The notes: a model not told the origin generated them from the letters alone. Shown: positions 34,838 through 43,708, counted from the first letter of the stretch. The stretch: DNA of 64,000 nucleotides from Thermohalobaculum sp050331395 (GCA_050331395.1 JBHJGX010000058.1:9857-73856); one strand, 5' to 3'. Made by a program: numbers and translations.

Positions 34838-35784
34838 CCCGGAGGGTGGATGTCGAGCTCTCGGCGGTGATCCTGGCGCTCGACACGCGGGCCGAGGCTG
34901 CGCGGCCTGTGGTGCTGACGCCGACCGGACCGGCGGGCGAAGATCTGCCGACGGCGCGCTTCGATCCGGACCGACATCCGCGGCTTCAAAGCGCGCTGCG
35001 GGACTGGGTGGCCGAGCGCACGGGGCTCGAGCTCGGCTATGTGGAACAGCTCTACACCTTCGGCGATCCCATTCGCAGCGCCCGCGCGCCCGACGCGCCG
35101 CATACGGTCTCCATCGGGTATCTCGCGCTCACCGGGCCCGAAGCGGCGGCAGGGCCGGCCTGGACGCCGTGGGCCCGTTGGTTCCCGTGGGAGGACCGGC
35201 GCGCGGGTGTGCCGCCGCTCTTGGCCGAGGCGATCCTGCCGCGCCTTGGCCGTTGGTGCGGGGCGGGCGATCCGCAGCGCGCAGACCGGGTGGCGCTTCT
35301 CTTCGGCGAACACGCGCGCGGTGGCGACGGGCGCTGGCGGGACGAGTTGGTGCTCGAGCGCTACGAGCTTCTGTACGAGGCCGGCTTGGTGGCGGAGGCG
35401 TGGCGGGACCGGGGCGCAGCGGTGCCCGAGGATTTGCCCCGGCTCGGGCAGCCGGCGCCGCGGGACCATCGCCGGATCCTCGCGACCGGCATCGGCCGGC
35501 TTCGCGGAAAGCTCAAATATCGCCCCGTGCTCTTCGAGCTTGTGGGGCCGTGCTTCACGCTCTACGAATTGCAGCGGGCGGCCGAGGCGGTGGCCGGCGT
35601 TCTGCTCCACAAGCAGAATTTCCGGCGCATGGTGCTGAAATCGGGGCTCATCGAGCCGACGGGCGCCACCACGGGCCGGCACGGAGGGCGGCCTGCGGCG
35701 GAATATCGCCTCGCGCCCGAGGCGCTCTCCGAACGGCGGGCGGCAGCGGTCCGCTTCGGTGGCGCGCGCCGGGGGCCGGGGTAG
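34834..35784 (+). CDS. Nudix-type NAD metabolism regulator-like protein
   Basis: A 316-residue protein with a Nudix-like N-terminal domain (VELSAVILALD at the start, then ALRDWVAERTGLELGYVEQLYTFGD), without a complete catalytic Nudix box, and a C-terminal winged-helix region (FELVGPCFTLYELQRAAEAV, then HKQNFRRMVLKSGLI). This is the arrangement of NrtR/NadQ-type regulators (COG4111-like) in which a degenerate Nudix domain senses an ADP-ribose compound. GTG start overlapping the HD gene stop. Regulation of NAD biosynthesis is inferred from the family. Confidence 0.75.
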   Translation: MTRRVDVELSAVILALDTRAEAARPVVLTPTGPAGEDLPTARFDPDRHPRLQSALRDWVAERTGLELGYVEQLYTFGDPIRSARAPDAPHTVSIGYLALTGPEAAAGPAWTPWARWFPWEDRRAGVPPLLAEAILPRLGRWCGAGDPQRADRVALLFGEHARGGDGRWRDELVLERYELLYEAGLVAEAWRDRGAAVPEDLPRLGQPAPRDHRRILATGIGRLRGKLKYRPVLFELVGPCFTLYELQRAAEAVAGVLLHKQNFRRMVLKSGLIEPTGATTGRHGGRPAAEYRLAPEALSERRAAAVRFGGARRGPG

Positions 35785-35788
35785 GCGC

Positions 35789-36472
35789 ATGCGGAGCTGG
35801 ATCGCGGCGCGGCATGTCTTCTCCTCCCCGCTGCCTGCGGATCTCGGCGAGGATCTGCGGCTCTCCGAGGCCGTGCTCGAGACGCTGATCGAGGCGTTCA
35901 GCGCGCCGGGCGATACGGTCTTCGACCCGTTCGCCGGGTTCGGGACCACGCTTTTGGTGGCCGAGCGCCTAGGCCGCGCCGGCTGGGGCGTCGAGCGCTG
36001 CCCGCGTCGTGCGGCGCATGGGCGGAGCCTTTTTGCCAATCCGGCGCGGCTTTTGACCGGGGATATCCGCGCCACCGACCTTGCGGGCCTCCCTGCGCCG
36101 CGGCTCACGCTGACCTCGCCGATCTATATGCACCGCCACGAAACGGCGGACCCGCTCTCGGGCTTTCGTTCGGAGGGGCAATACGGCGCCTATCTGGCCG
36201 AGCTCGGTCGGATCTTCCGCCGGATCGCCGCCATCAGCGCCCCGGGCGGTCGGTTGGTCGTCGAGGCCGCGAACCTCACCGGGCCCGAAGGGCATACCCC
36301 CTTCGCCTGGGATCTCGCCCGCGCCGTTGCCGCGCCGGGCGGTCCGACGCTCGCGCGCGAGATCGTCCTTGTCTGGGACCGCTACGGCCACGGAACCGAT
36401 CACAGCTATGCGCACGTCTTCGACACCGCCCGGGCGGCGGGTCAGGCCGCGCCCGCCACAGAGCCCAACTAA
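35789..36472 (+). CDS. DNA methylase-like protein (N4/N6 class)
   Basis: A 227-residue SAM-dependent methyltransferase. Motif I is DPFAGFGTTLLVAE (about residues 45-58), placed as in beta-class DNA amino-methyltransferases. The catalytic motif, normally (D/S)PPY, reads TSPIY, so the second proline is replaced. GGRLVVEAANLTGPEG follows. There is no target recognition domain and no restriction gene nearby, so an orphan methylase or a divergent relative acting on RNA or another substrate is possible. The 4-bp gap to the Nudix regulator gene indicates co-transcription. Its start at 35789 lacks a strong ribosome site, which fits coupling. Confidence 0.72.
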   Translation: MRSWIAARHVFSSPLPADLGEDLRLSEAVLETLIEAFSAPGDTVFDPFAGFGTTLLVAERLGRAGWGVERCPRRAAHGRSLFANPARLLTGDIRATDLAGLPAPRLTLTSPIYMHRHETADPLSGFRSEGQYGAYLAELGRIFRRIAAISAPGGRLVVEAANLTGPEGHTPFAWDLARAVAAPGGPTLAREIVLVWDRYGHGTDHSYAHVFDTARAAGQAAPATEPN

Positions 36473-36601
36473 AGCGTAGAGCACGCGGAGACCCGCCCCC
36501 TCGGCCCGGGTAATCCGCCAGCCCCCGCCCGCTTGATCCCGGCGCGTCTTTGGCTCAAGAGGCGCAGAGGCGATGAGCGGCCGGCAAAGGGGAGCGCAGA
36601 C

Positions 36602-37705
36602 ATGAAACTCTTGATCCTGGCGGGCGACGGTATCGGCCCCGAAGTCATGGCCGAAGTCGTCAAGGTCATCGACTGGTATCGGGGTGCCCGCGGTCTCGCC
36701 TTCGAGGTCGAGCACGATCTCGTGGGCGGTGTCGCCTATGACGCCCACGGAGCGCCGCTCAGCGACGCGACCATGGCCAAGGCCCAGGCGGCCGATGCGG
36801 TCCTGCTCGGCGCGGTGGGCGGGCCGCAATACGACGCGCTCGACTTTTCGCTGAAACCCGAGCGCGGCTTGCTCCGGCTCCGCAAGGAGATGGACCTCTT
36901 CGCCAATCTCCGCCCGGCCCAGTGTTTCGACGCCCTCGCCGACGCGTCCTCGCTCAAACGCGAGGTGATCTCGGGCCTCGATCTGATGATCGTGCGCGAG
37001 CTGACCTCGGGGGTCTATTTCGGGGAGCCCCGCGGGGTCTTCGAGGAGGGGAACGAGCGCGTCGGGATCAATACCCACCGCTATAGCGAGAGCGAAATCG
37101 CCCGCGTCGCCCGTTCGGCCTTCGAGCTTGCGCGCAAACGCTCGAACCGGGTGTGCTCGATGGAGAAGCGGAACGTGATGGAGGCCGGCGTCCTCTGGCA
37201 CGACGTGGTCGAGGAGGTACACCGGGCCGAGTTTGCCGATGTGGAACTCAGCCATATGCTGGCGGATGCGGGGGCCATGCAGCTCGTGCGCTGGCCGAAG
37301 CAGTTCGATGTGATCGTGACCGACAATCTGTTCGGCGATCTGCTGTCCGATTGCGCTGCGATGTTGACGGGCTCGCTCGGCATGCTGCCGTCGGCCTCGC
37401 TCGGCGCGCCCGATCCGAAGACGGGGCGGCCGAAAGCGCTCTACGAGCCCGTGCATGGCAGCGCGCCCGATATCGCCGGACAGGGCAAGGCGAACCCGAC
37501 GGCCTGTCTCCTCTCGTTTGCGATGGCGCTGCGGTATTCTTTCGATCTGGGCGCGGAGGCGGATCTTCTCGAGCGCGCGGTCGACGACGTGCTGGCCGAG
37601 GGAACGCGGACGGGCGATCTCATGCAGCTCGAGGGGCGGACGCCGGTCAGCACCGGCGAGATGGGCGATGCGGTTGTCCGGGCGCTGGCGGCGCGGGCGG
37701 CCTGA
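36602..37705 (+). CDS. leuB: 3-isopropylmalate dehydrogenase
   Basis: NAD-dependent oxidative decarboxylase of leucine synthesis. The 367 residues open LLILAGDGIGPEVMAEV and carry the family substrate loop LRKEMDLFANLRP, the conserved ELTSGVYFGEPRG, the lysine in SMEKRNVMEA and the metal-binding TDNLFGDLLSDCAAML. The cofactor motif is EPVHGSAPDIAGQGKANP, diagnostic for LeuB rather than isocitrate dehydrogenase. The ATG at 36602 has GGAG 8 bp upstream. A terminator lies 49 bp downstream. Confidence 0.97.
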   Translation: MKLLILAGDGIGPEVMAEVVKVIDWYRGARGLAFEVEHDLVGGVAYDAHGAPLSDATMAKAQAADAVLLGAVGGPQYDALDFSLKPERGLLRLRKEMDLFANLRPAQCFDALADASSLKREVISGLDLMIVRELTSGVYFGEPRGVFEEGNERVGINTHRYSESEIARVARSAFELARKRSNRVCSMEKRNVMEAGVLWHDVVEEVHRAEFADVELSHMLADAGAMQLVRWPKQFDVIVTDNLFGDLLSDCAAMLTGSLGMLPSASLGAPDPKTGRPKALYEPVHGSAPDIAGQGKANPTACLLSFAMALRYSFDLGAEADLLERAVDDVLAEGTRTGDLMQLEGRTPVSTGEMGDAVVRALAARAA

Positions 37706-37754
37706 GCCGGAGACGGGCTTTGGGCAAAGCCGGCCCGGCTCGGAGGCGGCGCGA

Positions 37755-37791
37755 GGCCCGTCCGGTGCCGATACACGCGGGACGGGCCTTT
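37755..37791 (+). terminator. Rho-independent terminator of leuB
   Basis: GGCCCGTCC (37755-37763) pairs with GGACGGGCC (37780-37788), 9 bp with a 16-base loop, followed by TTT. The stem could also serve the convergent gene at 37830 but lacks a long T run on that side. Confidence 0.7.
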
Positions 37792-37829
37792 CGGCGGGGG
37801 CAGGGCCGCCCCCGAAGAGTGGCGGCCGC

Positions 37830-38129
37830 TTATTTCTTGGCCGGGGTGTCGACGTCGCCGGCTTCGGCAAGCGCGACCGCGGCATCGTCCGCCAGATCCT
37901 TGAGCGTGGCGAGGGTTTCGCCCGTCACGATGTCGGTGGCCGTGCCGCCATTGCACATGCCAATGGCTTTCCAATAGCCGGCGACGGTGCATTCCTGGTA
38001 CCAGCCGTCGCCCGAGCACATGGTGTAGCCGACCGGATAGCTGTACCCCTGGTGATAGCAGCTGGCGGAGGCTTGGGCGGCGACGAGGGCGAGGGCGGCG
38101 GCGGTGGCGAAGGTGCGAAAGCGAAGCAT
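37830..38129 (-). CDS. Small exported cysteine-containing protein
   Basis: A 99-residue protein. The signal peptide (FRTFATAAALALVAAQASA) is followed by a short domain with four cysteines and many aromatic residues (SCYHQGYSYPVGYTMCSG, WYQEC, GYWKAIGMCNGG), likely two disulfides in the periplasm or outside. The rest is a helical, acidic tail ending DTPAKK. GAGAGG precedes the ATG. Not recognised as a known family. Confidence 0.72.
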   Translation of the reverse strand: MLRFRTFATAAALALVAAQASASCYHQGYSYPVGYTMCSGDGWYQECTVAGYWKAIGMCNGGTATDIVTGETLATLKDLADDAAVALAEAGDVDTPAKK

Positions 38130-38276
38130 GGGTCGGTCCTCTCTAAGCTAAGTGGCGCGGCGGTGCGTCCTGCCCTTCTCGATGGCGCCCATAGGCGTGA
38201 ATTTCGTCACGAATGCGCGAGATTTCGCGACGGAATTGGCCCTTCGTGCGTTCTGCATCTGTTGCACAATCTCCGG

Positions 38277-38303
38277 TTGTTTGCGGCAGGAGTGTGCTAG
38301 GCT
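38277..38303 (+). promoter_or_regulatory. Candidate promoter for the third DUF4214 gene
   Basis: TTGTTT (38277-38282) and TAGGCT (38298-38303) are 15 bp apart, 31 bp before the ATG at 38334. Spacing is shorter than ideal. Prediction only. Confidence 0.3.
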
Positions 38304-38333
38304 CCGCCCGACCAAAGCGCGAAGGACCGCCCC

Positions 38334-39221
38334 ATGACTGCGAAACGCGTCACGCTCCGCCTCTCCGGCGATGCCCCCGTTGCCGGCACCACGTTCGCGG
38401 CGACGCTCACCTATCGCACGGACGCGCCGCCGCTCACCTTCAACGGCGACATCGCGAGCTATCGGATCGCCGGCAGCCTGGATGTCGACGGGCTGATGCT
38501 CTCGAGCGACACGCTCAATCTCCGCCTCTCGGACGATATCGATCCGAACGGAGACGGGATCGACCCGGAAGACCAGATCCGCATCCAAGGTTCGCTCGAC
38601 AGCGGCGCTGGTGCGAGCCGGTCGCTGACCGTTCTCTTGTTTTCACGGGACACGGACGTGCTCGACGGCGTTGCGCCGCCCGAAACGCTTTCGCCCGAGG
38701 TCTTCGACGCGATCAACATCGTCACGATCCGGAACGGCGCGGAAATCGTCTCGGGCGAGGTCGACGTGATCGAGGTCGAGACGCTCGATATCATCGCGGC
38801 AGAGGACGCGCAGGTGGTCGCGCTTCTCTACGAAAGCGGCCTCGACCGAGACGGCGAGATCGACCAGCCCGGCCTCAACTATTGGATCGATGCGGTCGAA
38901 GGGAGCCTGCCTGGGCAGGCGGCGCCGATCACCGAACGCAAGCTCGCGGCCGAATTCGTGCGCAGTTCCGAGTTCGCCCGCGTGAACGGCGACCCGGAAA
39001 CGCTCGGTCCGGAGGCGTTCGTGCGGCAGCTCTACCGAAACCTGCTCGAGCGGGAGGGCGACCCCGAGGGCATCGCGTTCTGGACCGATCGCTTGGAGAC
39101 GCCCGGCGTTAGCCAGGGCGACGTGCTTCTGGGATTTGCCACGAGCGACGAGAACCGGGCGGAGCTGCCCTTTGTGGAGACCCTCACCGAGATCGAGCCG
39201 GGGGTCTGGGACTTCGTCTGA
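38334..39221 (+). CDS. DUF4214 protein, third copy
   Basis: A 295-residue acidic protein with no Sec signal. The N-terminal 150 residues are beta-rich and unrelated to those of the copies at 26058 and 27819, ending in EVDVIEVETLDIIAAEDAQ. Two DUF4214 units follow (LLYESGLDRDGEIDQPGLNY and LYRNLLEREGDPEGIAFW) and the end, FVETLTEIEPGVWDFV, matches the other copies. The shared C-terminus on different N-terminal halves suggests a module for export or surface attachment. Weak GAAGGA ribosome site 9 bp before the ATG. Confidence 0.82.
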   Translation: MTAKRVTLRLSGDAPVAGTTFAATLTYRTDAPPLTFNGDIASYRIAGSLDVDGLMLSSDTLNLRLSDDIDPNGDGIDPEDQIRIQGSLDSGAGASRSLTVLLFSRDTDVLDGVAPPETLSPEVFDAINIVTIRNGAEIVSGEVDVIEVETLDIIAAEDAQVVALLYESGLDRDGEIDQPGLNYWIDAVEGSLPGQAAPITERKLAAEFVRSSEFARVNGDPETLGPEAFVRQLYRNLLEREGDPEGIAFWTDRLETPGVSQGDVLLGFATSDENRAELPFVETLTEIEPGVWDFV

Positions 39222-39228
39222 TCCGACG

Positions 39229-39292
39229 GTGTCAGTCGTCGGCGGTCGGTGGTCAGTTGTCAGTCGTCGGTGGTCGGTTGTCATCTGTCGAG
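39229..39292 (+). repeat. Short direct repeats of a GTCGGTGGTC-like unit
   Basis: CAGTCGTCGG and GGTCGGTGGTCAG/GGTCGGTTGTC recur in tandem with small changes across about 60 bases directly after the DUF4214 gene stop, running into the 3' end of the next convergent gene. Slipped-strand duplication is the simple explanation; no function is seen. Confidence 0.6.
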
Positions 39293-39655
39293 AGCGATCT
39301 CCATGGTCGCCGACGCCCAGCCATGGACGCTGTCCAGCGCTTCGGTCACCACGCGATCGATGCCGCCCGGGATCGCGACCCCGCTCAGGGAGCGGGTGAA
39401 GGGCTGCGCCTCCACATGCGGGTGAAAAAGCGTGCGGGTGCCGAGGACCGTGCCGTCCGGCGCGACCACGCGCCAGGCGTCCGCGGAGTGGTCCCAGCCG
39501 GTATCTCCGTGGGCGAGCGTCACCTCGAACCGCCAGGCGGCTCCGGTCGCCGTGACCCGGGCCTCGACGATCTCGACCTCTCCCGCCGCGGCGCTGAGGA
39601 CTGCGAGGGCTCCAAAGGCCGCCAGGCTCCTGAGCCCCGCCCTATTCCGCCGCAT
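39281..39655 (-). CDS. Small exported protein of unknown function
   Basis: A 124-residue protein with a signal peptide (GLRSLAAFGALAVLSAAAGE) and a single beta-sandwich-like domain. Landmarks are RFEVTLAHGDTGWDHSADAW, GTVLGTRTLFHPHVEAQPF and a closing VHGWASATMEIAL, with His, Asp and Trp conserved-looking positions suited to metal or ligand binding. Likely periplasmic. The repeats at 39229 overlap its last codons. No cysteines. Family not recognised. Confidence 0.7.
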   Translation of the reverse strand: MRRNRAGLRSLAAFGALAVLSAAAGEVEIVEARVTATGAAWRFEVTLAHGDTGWDHSADAWRVVAPDGTVLGTRTLFHPHVEAQPFTRSLSGVAIPGGIDRVVTEALDSVHGWASATMEIALDR

Positions 39656-39772
39656 GCATTCGCGCCCGATCCCGGCGTCGCGTTAACCCTGAATTTACCA
39701 CGACGCGGCTCTTCTCGCGAGGCCGGCGCGGGCCGGGCGGAGGGACGCGGATGGGACAGCGATGACGAGCGC

Positions 39773-41275
39773 ATGATCAGCCGGGCGCATACGGTCGCGT
39801 TCTGGGGGGTCGAGGCGCGGCCCGTTACCGTGGAATGCGCGCTGACGCCGGGGCTGCCGGCCTTTACCCTCGTCGGTCTGCCGGACAAAGCGGTGACCGA
39901 GGCCAAGGAGCGGGTGCGCGCGGCGCTGACCGCGATCGGCCTCGCGCTGCCGCCGCAGCGGATCACCATGAACCTGTCGCCGGCCGATCTGCCCAAGGCG
40001 GGCTCGCATTACGATTTGCCGATCGCGCTGGCGCTGATGACCGCGCTCAAGCTGATCCCGGAAGAGGACACCGCCGCCTATGTGGCGCTTGGAGAACTCT
40101 CGCTCGACGGCGGGCTCCGGGCGGTGCAAGGCGCGTTGCCGGCAGCGCTTGCCGCGGCCGCGGCCGATCGTGGGCTGATTTGTCCCGAGGCTTGCGGGGC
40201 CGAGGCCGCATGGGTCGGCGCCTGTGAGGTGCTCGCCGCGCCGGGGCTGATCGATCTCGCGAACCATTTCGCGGGCCGTGCGCCGCTTGCGCCGCCGGCC
40301 GTCGGGGCCGTCGCTGCCCGCCGGGGCACCGGAGACCTCAGCGACGTCAAAGGCCAGGAAGGCGCGCGCCGGGCAATCGAGGTCGCGGCCGCCGGCAATC
40401 ACCACCTCTTGATGATCGGCGAACCCGGCTCGGGCAAATCCATGCTCGCCGCGCGGCTGACCTCGATCCTACCCGACTTGTCGCCGCAGGAAGCGCTCGA
40501 GGTCTCGACGATCTACTCGCTCGCCGACGCGCCCGGGGCCGGCACGATCTTCCGCGAGCGGCCCTATCGCGATCCGCACCACTCGGCGTCCAAAGCGTCC
40601 TTGATCGGCGGCGGGCCACAGGCGAAGCCCGGCGAGATCAGCCTCGCCCATCGGGGGGTGCTCTTTCTCGACGAGTTGCCGGAGTTCGATCCGAAGGTGC
40701 TCGAAAGCCTCCGTCAGCCCGTGGAGACCGGCGAGATCCTGGTCAGTCGGGCGGCGGCGCATGTGCGCTATCCGGCGAGATTTCTGCTCGCGGCGGCGAT
40801 GAACCCCTGCCGCTGCGGCTATCTGAGCGATGCGGGGCGGGCCTGCTCGCGGGCGCCGCGCTGCGGGGCCGATTACCGGGCGCGGATCTCCGGGCCGCTT
40901 CTCGATCGCTTCGATATCCGGATAGACGTGCCGCCCGTGACCCCGGCGCCGCTCGCGCTGCCGTCCCACGGAGACAGCTCGGCCAAAGTCGGCGCCAGGG
41001 TGCGGGCGGCGCGCGCGGTCCAAGGCGCCCGTGCGAACGGTGCGGGGCCGGCGACGAACGCCGAGCTCGAAGGCCAAGCGCTCGACCGGGCGGCGACCCC
41101 GGACGCCCCCGGTCAACACCTGTTGTCGGCGGCGGCGGAGAAGCTCAGGATGTCGGCCCGCGGCTATCACCGGGTGTTGCGGCTCGCCCGCACCATCGCC
41201 GATCTCGACGGGGCAACGGCAGTCGGGCGGCCGCATATCGCCGAGGCGATCGGCCTCAGACGGGCCATGGGCTGA
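39773..41275 (+). CDS. comM: YifB/ComM-type Mg-chelatase-like AAA+ protein
   Basis: A 500-residue helicase-like AAA+ ATPase. The N-terminal ChlI domain (about 1-165) includes FTLVGLPDKAVTEAKERVRA and NLSPADLPKAGSHYDLPIAL. The AAA+ core has Walker A GEPGSGKS, Walker B VLFLDELPEF and a zinc-like CRCGY...C...C cluster, followed by the C-terminal lid domain. ComM promotes branch migration during natural transformation; the family is also widespread in non-competent bacteria. The ATG at 39773 matches the family start MISRAHTVAFWGVEA. Confidence 0.95.
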   Translation: MISRAHTVAFWGVEARPVTVECALTPGLPAFTLVGLPDKAVTEAKERVRAALTAIGLALPPQRITMNLSPADLPKAGSHYDLPIALALMTALKLIPEEDTAAYVALGELSLDGGLRAVQGALPAALAAAAADRGLICPEACGAEAAWVGACEVLAAPGLIDLANHFAGRAPLAPPAVGAVAARRGTGDLSDVKGQEGARRAIEVAAAGNHHLLMIGEPGSGKSMLAARLTSILPDLSPQEALEVSTIYSLADAPGAGTIFRERPYRDPHHSASKASLIGGGPQAKPGEISLAHRGVLFLDELPEFDPKVLESLRQPVETGEILVSRAAAHVRYPARFLLAAAMNPCRCGYLSDAGRACSRAPRCGADYRARISGPLLDRFDIRIDVPPVTPAPLALPSHGDSSAKVGARVRAARAVQGARANGAGPATNAELEGQALDRAATPDAPGQHLLSAAAEKLRMSARGYHRVLRLARTIADLDGATAVGRPHIAEAIGLRRAMG

Positions 41276-41395
41276 ACGCGGGCGCGCCGTCCGGGTCGCC
41301 CGAAACGTGTTTCGGTCGACCTGGACGGTGGCCGCTCCCTTTCAAAGCCTGGGCGGCTCGGCTAAGAGCGGCGAGGTTTGATAGGAGATCCCGTC

Positions 41396-42418
41396 ATGGG
41401 TTATCGGGTCGCGGTCGCCGGCGCCACGGGCAATGTGGGTCGTGAGATGCTCAACATACTGGCCGAGCGGGAATTTCCCGCCGACGAGGTGTATGCGCTT
41501 GCCTCGCGCCGGTCGCTCGGGACCGAATGCAGCTATGGCGACGAGACCCTCAAATGCCAAGATATCGAGAGCTTCGATTTCTCGCGTGTGGATATCGCGC
41601 TTTTCGCCATCGGGTCTGGTCCGACCAAGGACTACGGTCCCCGGGCCGCCGGCGCCGGCGCCGTGGTGATCGACAACTCTTCGCTTTATCGCTACCAGCC
41701 CGACATCCCGCTGATCGTACCGGAGGTGAACCCGGACGCGATCGAGATGTACAAAAATCGTAACATCATCGCGAACCCGAACTGTTCGACGGCGCAGATG
41801 GTCGTCGCGCTCAAGCCGCTGCACGACCGGGCAGGCATTAAGCGCGTGGTCGTCTCGACCTATCAGTCGGTCTCAGGGGCGGGCAAAGAGGCGATGGACG
41901 AGCTCTGGTTGCAAACGAAGGGCATTTATGTACCCGGCCAGGAGGTCGAGCCGCGCAAGTTTTTCAAGCAGATCGCCTTTAACGTCATTCCTCAGATCGG
42001 CGACATCATGGAAGACGGCACCACCAAGGAAGAGTGGAAGATGGTCGTGGAGACGAAAAAGATCGTTGATCCGAAGATCAAGGTCTTTGCCACCTGCGTG
42101 CGCGTGCCGGTCTTCGTCGGCCATTCCGAGGCCGTTTCCGTCGAACTCGAGGATCCGCTGTCGGCGGAGGAGGCCCGCGAGATCCTGCGCGAGGCGCCGG
42201 GGCTCATGGTCGTCGATACCCGCGAGGACGGCGGCTATGTCACGCCCGTGGAAGCAGCCGGGGATTTCGCCACCTTCGTCAGCCGGATCCGCGAGGACAT
42301 CACGGTGGAGAACGGCCTGAGTTTCTGGTGCGTCTCGGACAATCTCCGCAAGGGCGCGGCGTTGAACGCCGTGCAGATCGCCGAATTGCTCGGCCGGCGC
42401 TGTCTCAAGAAAGGCTGA
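41396..42418 (+). CDS. asd: Aspartate-semialdehyde dehydrogenase
   Basis: NADP-dependent enzyme that makes aspartate semialdehyde for lysine, threonine, methionine and diaminopimelate. The 340-residue sequence has the Rossmann motif VAGATGNVGREML, the active-site cysteine in NPNCSTAQMV and the substrate loop STYQSVSGAGKEAMDEL. The start at 41396 has TAGGAG 8 bp upstream; an earlier in-frame ATG at 41378 overlaps that site. Its stop overlaps the convergent rsmB stop region by 14 bp. Confidence 0.97.
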   Translation: MGYRVAVAGATGNVGREMLNILAEREFPADEVYALASRRSLGTECSYGDETLKCQDIESFDFSRVDIALFAIGSGPTKDYGPRAAGAGAVVIDNSSLYRYQPDIPLIVPEVNPDAIEMYKNRNIIANPNCSTAQMVVALKPLHDRAGIKRVVVSTYQSVSGAGKEAMDELWLQTKGIYVPGQEVEPRKFFKQIAFNVIPQIGDIMEDGTTKEEWKMVVETKKIVDPKIKVFATCVRVPVFVGHSEAVSVELEDPLSAEEAREILREAPGLMVVDTREDGGYVTPVEAAGDFATFVSRIREDITVENGLSFWCVSDNLRKGAALNAVQIAELLGRRCLKKG

Positions 42419-43607
42419 GGCGCGCGGCATAGAACCCGTCGCCGCCCTCGAGCGGGGTCCAGGAGCGGTCCTCGATGCAGCTGAGCGGCGCGGCCGCGAC
42501 GGCTGTGCGGTTCTCGACCGCCATCAACGAGCAGGTCGCGTAGACGACCTGGCCCGCAGGCCGGACGAGGCGTGCCGCCTCGGCCAAGAGCGCGGTTTGG
42601 GTATCTGTGAGGCGCGCGAGCGCAGGGGGCGAGAGGCGCCATTTGGCGTCGGGGTTCCGCGACCAGGCCCCCGATCCCGAGCAGGGGGCGTCGACGAGCA
42701 CGAGATCCGCTCGGCCGTGCAGGTCCGCGAGGCTGCCCGGGGCTCGGGTCTCGATCTCAAGGCCGGCACGGGCCGCGCGGGGGCCGAGTTCCGCGAGCCG
42801 CGTTGCATCGATGTCGTGGGCGACGATCCGTGCGCCCGCCGGAAGCGCATCGGCGAGGGCAAGCGCTTTGCCGCCGCCGCCGGCGCAAAGATCGAGCACC
42901 AGCGGCGTCTCGGGAAGCTCCGCCCGCGCGAACTCGGCCACGGCCTGGCTGGCGGCGTCCTGGATCTCGACAAGGCCCTCAGCGAAGGCGCGGGAGGCGG
43001 TGACCCGGCGGGCGCCTGCAACGACCCGCAGACAGCCCTCGGCGAGCGGTCCAGGCTCGGCGGCGATGCCGTCGTCGGCGAGGGCGGCGATGGCGACCTC
43101 TGACGACCCCGCCTGCCGTCGCGAGACCCGGAGGTAGAGCGGCGCCCGCGCGCGGAGCGGTGCGAGGACGGCGTCGGGCCAGGCGCCGAGCCGGTCGGGT
43201 GCGAGAAGCCAGTCGGGCAGGTCGAGGCGGACGCCTCTCGGGGCTGTCGAGAGGGCCAGCGCCGCGGTCTCGCTGGGGCAGAGGGGGGCGGGGGCATGGC
43301 CGTCGCCGGTGAAGAGCGCGGTCGGGTCTTGGCCGTCGAGCCGCAGGCTGCCGATAAGCGCCGGGCGTCCGGGCGCCTCGGGCAGCGTCGGGCCGACGTC
43401 GTCGCTCGGGCTGCCCACCGTCCAGAGCGCCGAGCGGAGCCGCCGGACCGCCCCGTAAACCAGATCGGCGATTGCCCTTCGGTCCCCGCCGCCTGCATAG
43501 CGGTTTTGGCGTCCCCAGGCGGCGAGCACACGGTCGAGGCCGTCCGAGCCGGCCGCCCAGCGGTCGATGATGTCGATTGCCGCCGCAACCCGGGCACCGG
43601 GGGTCAT
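42405..43607 (-). CDS. rsmB: RsmB-family 16S rRNA (cytosine-C5) methyltransferase
   Basis: A 400-residue rRNA m5C methyltransferase. A NusB-like N-terminal part (RVAAAIDIIDRWAAGSDGLD) leads to the SAM-binding domain with VLDLCAGGGGKALALAD, the motif IV cysteine in VDAPCSGSGAWSRNPD and the motif VI catalytic cysteine in VVYATCSLMAVEN. Such proteins methylate 16S C967; other RsmB/NOP-family sites are possible. Longer in-frame extensions upstream of 43607 are not supported. The 3' end overlaps asd in a convergent arrangement. Confidence 0.9.
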   Translation of the reverse strand: MTPGARVAAAIDIIDRWAAGSDGLDRVLAAWGRQNRYAGGGDRRAIADLVYGAVRRLRSALWTVGSPSDDVGPTLPEAPGRPALIGSLRLDGQDPTALFTGDGHAPAPLCPSETAALALSTAPRGVRLDLPDWLLAPDRLGAWPDAVLAPLRARAPLYLRVSRRQAGSSEVAIAALADDGIAAEPGPLAEGCLRVVAGARRVTASRAFAEGLVEIQDAASQAVAEFARAELPETPLVLDLCAGGGGKALALADALPAGARIVAHDIDATRLAELGPRAARAGLEIETRAPGSLADLHGRADLVLVDAPCSGSGAWSRNPDAKWRLSPPALARLTDTQTALLAEAARLVRPAGQVVYATCSLMAVENRTAVAAAPLSCIEDRSWTPLEGGDGFYAARLSLS

Positions 43608-43708
43608 CGACGGTGCCCGTTCGATCGGGGTCGGTTTGCCATTCTTGGGGCCATCGTGGGCGAAGACACTCCGGCAAAGTCGCGGCGCGCAAGCGCCGGG
43701 CGCGCGGC

